A DNA stretch of 17,532 nt from Macondimonas sp035325645 (GTDB lineage: Bacteria > Pseudomonadota > Gammaproteobacteria > UBA5335): NCBI GenBank assembly GCA_035325645.1, contig DAOKZK010000053.1, forward strand, positions 1-17,532, given 5' to 3'. The position numbers were made by a program, and so were the translations under genes. The notes under the pieces were generated by a model. It had not been told where the DNA came from. It was given only the letters and a program-made list of their open reading frames with translations, and did no database searches. This document shows positions 12,754-17,532 of the stretch, one piece after another; the first letter of the stretch is position 1; every line of letters begins with the position of its first letter.

Positions 12754-15700
12754 ATGTTCAAAACCATTATTGAGAAATCAGTCCAGTTTCGCTGGGCTGT
12801 GGTGTTCGCCGCCACGCTCGTCATGGCCTACGGGTTGTTTCAGCTCAGCAGGCTTCCCATCGATGCAGTTCCGGACATTACCAATCGTCAGGTGCAGATC
12901 AATACCGTCGCACCTGCGCTGGCGCCAGCGCAAATCGAGCGCCAGGTGACCTATCCGCTCGAAACCGCACTAGCCGGAATACCGGGGCTGACCAGCACGC
13001 GCTCCATATCGCGCAATGGGTTTTCACAGGTCACCGCCATCTTCACTGACCAGACCGACATTTACTTCGCGCGTCAGCAAGTGGGCGAGCGCATGCGTGA
13101 GGTAGAGGAAGATCTGCCGGAAGGGGTGACACCGATGATGTCACCTGTCACTACGGGACTCGGCGAAGTCCTGATGTGGACGGTGGATTTCACCCCATTC
13201 GACCCGGATAAAACCGCTTCCCCCGGCGAGCCGGGCTGGCAGGCCAACGAAATCTATCTGACGCCGGAAGGCGAGCGGCTAACGACGGCCGAAGAGCGCG
13301 CCACCTACCTCAGAACGGTCCAGGACTGGATCATCGCGCCGCTGATGCGCTCAGCACCAGGGCTTGCCGGCGTCGATACGATCGGAGGTTACGTCAAGGA
13401 GTACGCGGTCAGGCCCAACGCCGAGCAACTGGCGGCCTATGGGCTTGGGCTTGGCGATCTCGTGCTCGCACTTGAACGCTCCAACATTCAGGCAGGTGCG
13501 GGGTTCATTCAGCGTGCGGGTGAAGGTTTGATCGTCCGTGCCGATGCGCTCGCGCTAACCGTCGACGATCTGGCGCAGGCGCCGATCACCCGGCGCGACG
13601 GCCTCGTCATCCGAGTCTCCGATGTGGCGAGCGTAGGTTTGGGCCGCGCACCGCGCCTGGGCGCGGCGACGCGCAATGGTCACGAAGCGGTACTCGGCAC
13701 AGCCTTGATGATCGCCGGCGGCAACAGCCGCACGGTCGCACAGGCAGCAGCGGAGCGCCTTGTCGAAGTCAACCGCTCGCTGCCGCCAGACATTGTCGCC
13801 GAGCCTGTACTGAACCGCAGCGAACTGGTCAATGCAACGATCAAGACGGTGGCGAAGAATCTGACCGAAGGCGCATTGCTGGTCATCGCCGTGCTGTTCT
13901 TGCTGCTGGGCAACCTGCGTGCGGCCGCCATCACCGCACTGATCATCCCATTGTCCTTTCTGTTCGCGGTCATCGGCATGAACCGCTTCGGTATCAGCGG
14001 CAACCTGATGAGTCTTGGCGCACTCGATTTCGGCATTCTCGTCGATGGTGCCGTGATCGTGATCGAAGCAACCTTGCTCATGCTCGGTCAGAGACGTGCC
14101 GAACTGGGTCGCGTCTTGTCGCCGGTCGAGCGGTTGAACGTGGCCGCTCAGGCCGCACGCAAGATGGTTCGCCCGGCCGCATTCGGTCAGGTCATCATCC
14201 TGCTGGTATTTGCCCCCATCCTTACCCTGGAGGGTGTGGAAGGCAAGACCTTCCAGCCCATGGCGGCAACGCTCATGCTGGCGCTGGTCGGCGCATTCAT
14301 TTTTTCGTTCACCTTCGTGCCGGCAATGGCCGCCCTGTTCGTGCGTGAGCCAAAGATGCAGGGTGGTGAGCATGGCCATTCGGATGATGGCGAGCACGAA
14401 ACCCGCCTTATCCGCTTCGTGCGTGCCAAAGTTGAACCGGTCATTCGCCGAGTGGTGATGCGGCCGCGAGCGGTATTCGCCGGTGCTGTTCTCATGCTGG
14501 CGATCGGATTGACGGCTTTCGTTTCATTGGGACGAGAGTTCATGCCGACGCTCGATGAAGGCAACCTGGCCATGCAGGCGCTGCGGGTGCCTTCGACTTC
14601 CCTGGAGCAATCGCTGTCGATGCAGCTTGCCTTGGAGAAGGCTTTGGCGAATGAGCCGGAAGTCAAAACCATCTTCTCGCGCACGGGCACCGCCGAAGCG
14701 GCCATCGACCCGATGCCAACCAACATTTCGGACAGTGTCATCGTGCTCCATCCCCGCGCCGAGTGGCCGGATGGATCACTGGACAAGGAAGCACTGATCC
14801 AGCGCTTCGAATCGCTGGTGAGTGATCAGATCGGCAACGCATTCGAATTCAGTCAACCCATCGAACTGCGTTTCAACGAACTGATTTCAGGTGTGCGGAC
14901 CGATCTGGCTGTCATGGTTTTTGGTGACGACTTCGACATCCTGCAGAGAACGGCGGATCAGATCGCGCTCAAGCTACGCGGCATCCCGGGGGCTGCCGAC
15001 GTGCGTGTGGAGCAGGTCTCCGGACTGCCTACGCTCACGGTCCAGATCGATCACGCGGCCGCAGCCCAGTATGGATTGAGCGCCGCCGATGTCAGTGAGG
15101 CCGTGGCAACCGGCATCGGTGGAACATCCGCTGGCAAGATCTTCGAGGGCGACCGTCGCTTCGACGTCGTGATTCGGCTGGAAGAAGTCGCCCGAAATGA
15201 TCCTGCGCAACTGGCGGCCCTGCCCATCGTTGCAGCTGATGGCACCGTGGTGCCTTTGTCATCGGTGGCGCGTATCGACGTACGCGAAGGGCCCAACCAG
15301 ATCAGTCGCAACAATGGCAGTCGCCGCATCGTGGTGCAGTCCAATGTACGCGGTCGGGATCTGGGTGGGTTCGTGCAGGAGGCTCAGACCGCCGTGGCAG
15401 ATGTGCCGCTTCCCGCAGGTGTCTATCTGACCTGGGGCGGCCAGTTCGAGAATCTGCAGCGTGCCGAGGCGCGCTTGATGATGGTGGTTCCGGTCGTGTT
15501 TCTGCTGATCGGAAGTCTGCTGTACATGGCGTTGGGCACCATCCGTGAAGCCGCGCTTGTCTTTGTCTGCGTGCCCTTGGCTTTGGTGGGTGGCGCATTG
15601 GCACTGCTGCTGCGTGGTATGCCGTTCTCCGTATCGGCAGCCGTGGGCTTCATCGCGGTTTCGGGTGTGGCCACGCTCAATGGCTTGGTGCTGATGCAGG

Positions 15701-16011
15701 CGATTCGTGAGCGTCTGACGGCTGGTGACCTGCCTCTGGAGGCCGCTGCCGCTGGCGCGTCGAGCCGCCTTCGCGCCGTGCTGACGACGGCACTGGTGGC
15801 CATCGTCGGCTTCATCCCCATGGCGATAGCGACAGGGTCCGGGGCCGAAGTACAGAAGCCGCTGGCCACCGTCGTCATCGGCGGTCTGATCACGGCTACT
15901 GTGCTAACTTTGTTGGTATTGCCAACCTTCGCCGCGCGAGCTACGAAGCCGAGGGTCAACAGCACTGCCAGCTCAGAAGGGACCGCTAAACCGCTGGAGT
16001 CCGCGCCATGA
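12754..16011 (+). CDS. czcA: CzcA-like heavy-metal RND efflux pump
   Basis: A 1085-aa inner-membrane proton/cation antiporter, normal length for the HME-RND group, starting ten bases after czcB. The start has MFKTIIEKSVQFRW, the first membrane segment (about 12-30) and LPIDAVPDITNRQVQINT (about 34-51), the CzcA hallmark. The TM4 proton relay reads DFGILVDGAVIVIE with Asp425, Asp431 and Glu438; this is the divalent-cation type (Zn/Co/Cd/Ni), unlike the Cu/Ag pumps that carry AIGAMVDAAIVMIE. A cytoplasmic loop with several His (about residues 537-548) follows TM6. The second half repeats the porter and membrane domains, ending with FAARATKPRVN. It would take metal from the periplasm or inner membrane and push it via CzcB and CzcC out of the cell. 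Exact metal preference cannot be read from sequence. Confidence 0.92.
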   Translation: MFKTIIEKSVQFRWAVVFAATLVMAYGLFQLSRLPIDAVPDITNRQVQINTVAPALAPAQIERQVTYPLETALAGIPGLTSTRSISRNGFSQVTAIFTDQTDIYFARQQVGERMREVEEDLPEGVTPMMSPVTTGLGEVLMWTVDFTPFDPDKTASPGEPGWQANEIYLTPEGERLTTAEERATYLRTVQDWIIAPLMRSAPGLAGVDTIGGYVKEYAVRPNAEQLAAYGLGLGDLVLALERSNIQAGAGFIQRAGEGLIVRADALALTVDDLAQAPITRRDGLVIRVSDVASVGLGRAPRLGAATRNGHEAVLGTALMIAGGNSRTVAQAAAERLVEVNRSLPPDIVAEPVLNRSELVNATIKTVAKNLTEGALLVIAVLFLLLGNLRAAAITALIIPLSFLFAVIGMNRFGISGNLMSLGALDFGILVDGAVIVIEATLLMLGQRRAELGRVLSPVERLNVAAQAARKMVRPAAFGQVIILLVFAPILTLEGVEGKTFQPMAATLMLALVGAFIFSFTFVPAMAALFVREPKMQGGEHGHSDDGEHETRLIRFVRAKVEPVIRRVVMRPRAVFAGAVLMLAIGLTAFVSLGREFMPTLDEGNLAMQALRVPSTSLEQSLSMQLALEKALANEPEVKTIFSRTGTAEAAIDPMPTNISDSVIVLHPRAEWPDGSLDKEALIQRFESLVSDQIGNAFEFSQPIELRFNELISGVRTDLAVMVFGDDFDILQRTADQIALKLRGIPGAADVRVEQVSGLPTLTVQIDHAAAAQYGLSAADVSEAVATGIGGTSAGKIFEGDRRFDVVIRLEEVARNDPAQLAALPIVAADGTVVPLSSVARIDVREGPNQISRNNGSRRIVVQSNVRGRDLGGFVQEAQTAVADVPLPAGVYLTWGGQFENLQRAEARLMMVVPVVFLLIGSLLYMALGTIREAALVFVCVPLALVGGALALLLRGMPFSVSAAVGFIAVSGVATLNGLVLMQAIRERLTAGDLPLEAAAAGASSRLRAVLTTALVAIVGFIPMAIATGSGAEVQKPLATVVIGGLITATVLTLLVLPTFAARATKPRVNSTASSEGTAKPLESAP
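15926..15948 (+). repeat. Direct repeat, copy 1 (inside the czcA 3' end)
   Basis: These 23 bases encode part of TFAARATK near the CzcA C-terminus. They recur with a single difference at 16646-16668, about 720 bases downstream, outside any gene. Confidence 0.8.
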
Positions 16012-16592
16012 AGTCTGATCTGACCCATCAGAAAACCGTTCTGCTGCAAGTATTGCTGTGGAACCTTGCCCTGTTTGTCGGGCTCGGCGTGGTCGGCTGG
16101 ATGGCCGACTCCAGCGCGTTACTCGCCAACGCCCTCGATAATGGGTCAGATGCGGCCGTCTATCTACTGAGCTATCTCGCCATAGACAGGCGTCCCGCAT
16201 GGAAGCGCTCAGCAGCGGCGGCGTCCGGCGTAATGCTGCTGCTGTTCGCTATCGTCGTCATCGCGGATGTTTTCAGGCGCTGGACCTATGGTGCCGAACC
16301 GCTAGGTCCAGTGATGATGGTGATGGCATTAGTGGCGGGCGCTATTAACCTCTGGTGCCTTGCCCTGCTGCGGCGCATCCGTTCCGGCGACATCAACTTG
16401 AAGGCGGCCGAGACCTTCAGCTTCAACGATTTCATTTCCAATGGGGGGGTGATCGTCGCAGGCGCGCTTGTGCTCTGGCTCGGCTCGTCCTGGCCGGATC
16501 TCGTGGTAGGAGCCCTAATTGCAACAGTCGCCTTAAAGGGAGGAGTTGAAATTCTGAAGAACGTACGCGAGGACAGGAAATCACGTGAGTAA
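16008..16592 (+). CDS. Short CDF-like cation transporter (membrane domain only)
   Basis: A 194-aa membrane protein whose ATG overlaps the czcA stop (ATGA). About six hydrophobic segments are visible (near 11-30, 36-58, 70-88, 100-121, 143-160, 163-178). The stretch ADSSALLANALDNGSDAAVYLLSY resembles TM2 of cation diffusion facilitators, with Asp44 and Asp48 in the DxxxD arrangement of the YiiP zinc site. In the TM5-like part ETFSFNDFISNGGVIV, Asp141 is retained, but the usual His four residues earlier is Phe137. The cytoplasmic C-terminal metal-sensing domain of typical 300-aa family members is absent; the protein ends shortly after the last membrane segment. It would carry Zn, Cd or Co from cytoplasm to periplasm, feeding CzcCBA, if it is active. 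Similar short cation transporters beside czc genes are known to me, so truncation by damage is unlikely. Confidence 0.75.
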   Translation: MKSDLTHQKTVLLQVLLWNLALFVGLGVVGWMADSSALLANALDNGSDAAVYLLSYLAIDRRPAWKRSAAAASGVMLLLFAIVVIADVFRRWTYGAEPLGPVMMVMALVAGAINLWCLALLRRIRSGDINLKAAETFSFNDFISNGGVIVAGALVLWLGSSWPDLVVGALIATVALKGGVEILKNVREDRKSRE

Positions 16593-16645
16593 ATCCACCA
16601 GGCCAATTGCGATGCAAATGTCGGATGGACGACTGCATTGTTCCG

Positions 16646-16668
16646 CCTTCGCCGCGCGAGCTGCGAAG
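16646..16668 (+). repeat. Direct repeat, copy 2 (remnant of a czcA 3' end)
   Basis: This copy is identical to 15926-15948 at 22 of 23 bases and, read in the matching frame, gives FAARAAK with SHIN after it, versus FAARATK and PRVN in CzcA, followed by a stop in the same area. It lies in the 102-base gap between the CDF gene and the ATPase gene. It looks like the scar of a second czcA-like gene. Confidence 0.6.
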
Positions 16669-16694
16669 TCACACATCAATAGAGGGGCCAGCGC

Positions 16695-17532
16695 ATGACG
16701 AACAAACTGCGCCTCGATCTTCCCATCCTGCTGCCAAACATTCTGCACGACGCTGATGCCTGCGTGGGACGGCTCCTGGCGGAGCTGCGGGGCCAGACTG
16801 GTGTGGAGGATGCTCATGTTCGAAGTGATGGCTCCCCGGCAACGCATCAACTCTGCATCCACTATGATCCCGACACGCTTCCGCTCGTGCGCATTCGCGA
16901 ACTGGTCGAGGCGGCAGGTGCGCGCATTACCGAACAGTTTGGCCATCTTGTCTGGAACATCGAAGGCATCACCCACCAACGGCGGGCGCGAACAGTAAGC
17001 GAACAGTTACTGAATCTACCCGGCGTGCTTGAAGCCGAGGTCAGCATCGGCGGCGTGGTGCGGCTGGAGTTCGACCGTCAGCAGACATCAGAGGACGACA
17101 TTCGTGCAGCGCTGGCAGAGGCCGGCGTGGATCGCAAGTCCGAAACACATCGGCATGAGGCGGATGGCGACCACCGCCACGGCGGTATCTTCGGCGCCAA
17201 CAGCGAGCTGATCTTTTCTCTGATTTGCGGTGGACTCCTCGTTACCGGGTTTGCAATCGAAAAACTGACCCCTTTGCCAGGCTGGCTGCCGCTTGCCTGT
17301 TATCTCGGCGCCTACTTCTTCGGCGGCTTCTACACCGTCGGAGAAGCGGTCCAGAACCTGAAGCTCAAGCGTTTCGAGATCGACACGCTGATGCTGGTCG
17401 CTGCGGCTGGCGCGGCGGCGCTCGGGGCATGGGCGGAAGGTGCGCTGCTGCTGTTCCTGTTCAGCCTCGGTCATTCTCTCGAACACTACGCCATGGGTCG
17501 CGCCAAGCGCGCGATCGAAGCGCTCGCCGAAC
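16695..17532 (+). CDS. Heavy-metal P1B-type ATPase, N-terminal part (cut by window end)
   Basis: The frame is open from ATG 16695 (AGAGGGG at 16681-16687 as ribosome binding site) to the window end, 279 codons. Residues 1-75 and about 82-146 each have the length and beta-alpha pattern of an HMA metal-binding domain (for example GVEDAHV and PGVLEAEV), but both lack the CxxC pair: the first has only a lone Cys23, the second has HQRRART where the motif belongs. A His-rich linker at 151-162 (THRHEADGDHRH) follows. Membrane segments begin at about 171, then FEIDTLMLVAAAGAAALGAWAEGALLLFLFSLGHSLEHYAMGRAKRAIEAL by key parts shows the CadA/ZntA/CtpD-type arrangement of TM3-TM4. The CPC/SPC metal site, DKTGT and nucleotide domain lie beyond the window. 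It would export Zn, Cd, Co or Pb to the periplasm. Confidence 0.85.
   Translation, partial: MTNKLRLDLPILLPNILHDADACVGRLLAELRGQTGVEDAHVRSDGSPATHQLCIHYDPDTLPLVRIRELVEAAGARITEQFGHLVWNIEGITHQRRARTVSEQLLNLPGVLEAEVSIGGVVRLEFDRQQTSEDDIRAALAEAGVDRKSETHRHEADGDHRHGGIFGANSELIFSLICGGLLVTGFAIEKLTPLPGWLPLACYLGAYFFGGFYTVGEAVQNLKLKRFEIDTLMLVAAAGAAALGAWAEGALLLFLFSLGHSLEHYAMGRAKRAIEALAE

Larger units (their letters stand above)
9786..17532 (+). mobile_element. Heavy-metal resistance cargo inserted after the relaxase gene (continues beyond window)
   Basis: From the relaxase stop onward all genes concern divalent metal efflux, all in one direction, with a base and codon use less GC-extreme than the backbone. 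In Tn4371-like elements accessory genes commonly sit between the relaxase gene and traG; this position fits from memory. I see no transposase, terminal inverted repeat or target duplication at the left edge, so the mechanism of acquisition is unknown. The right edge is outside the window. Confidence 0.6.

Noticed and set aside
13186..13330. About 40-residue insertion in the first porter domain of CzcA (LTPEGERLTTAEERATYLRTVQDW region)
   Set aside because: I remember the same LTPEG-containing segment from many CzcA-type pumps, so it is a normal subfamily trait.
13555..14397. 280-codon minus-strand frame inside czcA
   Set aside because: Antisense to a well-conserved RND pump; the Gln/His/Asp-rich translation is typical of a reverse-strand shadow.

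Overview
The window reads as part of an integrative and conjugative element (ICE) of the Tn4371-like type, or a closely related plasmid, in a GC-rich proteobacterium. A beta- or gammaproteobacterial host (Pseudomonas, Stenotrophomonas or another Xanthomonadaceae) fits best. This rests on gene families and order that I recognise (ParB, DUF736, XRE regulator, DUF2958, DUF6499/DUF2285, excisionase-like HTH, RepA, ParA, small RHH protein, DUF2840, TraF peptidase, DUF3363 relaxase), not on a search. No integrase, coupling protein (TraG) or Trb genes lie inside the window, so ICE versus plasmid cannot be settled here.

Bases 1-4300 are the maintenance and regulatory part. They hold the 3' end of parB with a strong terminator, a 720-base gene-free stretch dense in inverted repeats, DUF736, a divergent XRE repressor with a paired-site operator, DUF2958, a DUF2285 protein and a small HTH protein. 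Bases 4315-6082 are a replicon core: repA, then a 290-base candidate origin (three 16-bp iterons, an AT-rich tract with its own short repeats, a DnaA-box-like site, a palindrome), then parA.

From parA to the relaxase (5444-9785) every stop codon overlaps the next start by four bases (ATGA or GTGA), giving one coupled transfer operon: parA, RHH protein, DUF2840, traF, a 135-codon unknown ORF, relaxase. The unknown ORF carries a run of ten G and is packed with hairpins just upstream of the relaxase start. This is the best oriT candidate. Frame inspection shows that one extra G (or a -1 ribosomal slip) would fuse the ORF in frame to the relaxase.

From 9786 onward the content changes to heavy-metal resistance cargo, all on the + strand: a small His-rich exported protein (CzcI-like), CzcC (outer-membrane channel), CzcB (periplasmic adaptor with a His-rich tail near its anchor), CzcA (RND pump of the divalent-cation class), a short CDF-like membrane protein lacking the usual C-terminal domain, and the start of a P1B-type metal ATPase whose two N-terminal metal-binding folds lack CxxC. 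Together they would move Zn/Cd/Co from cytoplasm to periplasm (ATPase, CDF) and from periplasm out of the cell (CzcCBA). A degenerate copy of the czcA 3' end sits between the CDF and ATPase genes, a trace of past rearrangement. I recognised no CRISPR array, tRNA, rRNA or insertion sequence.
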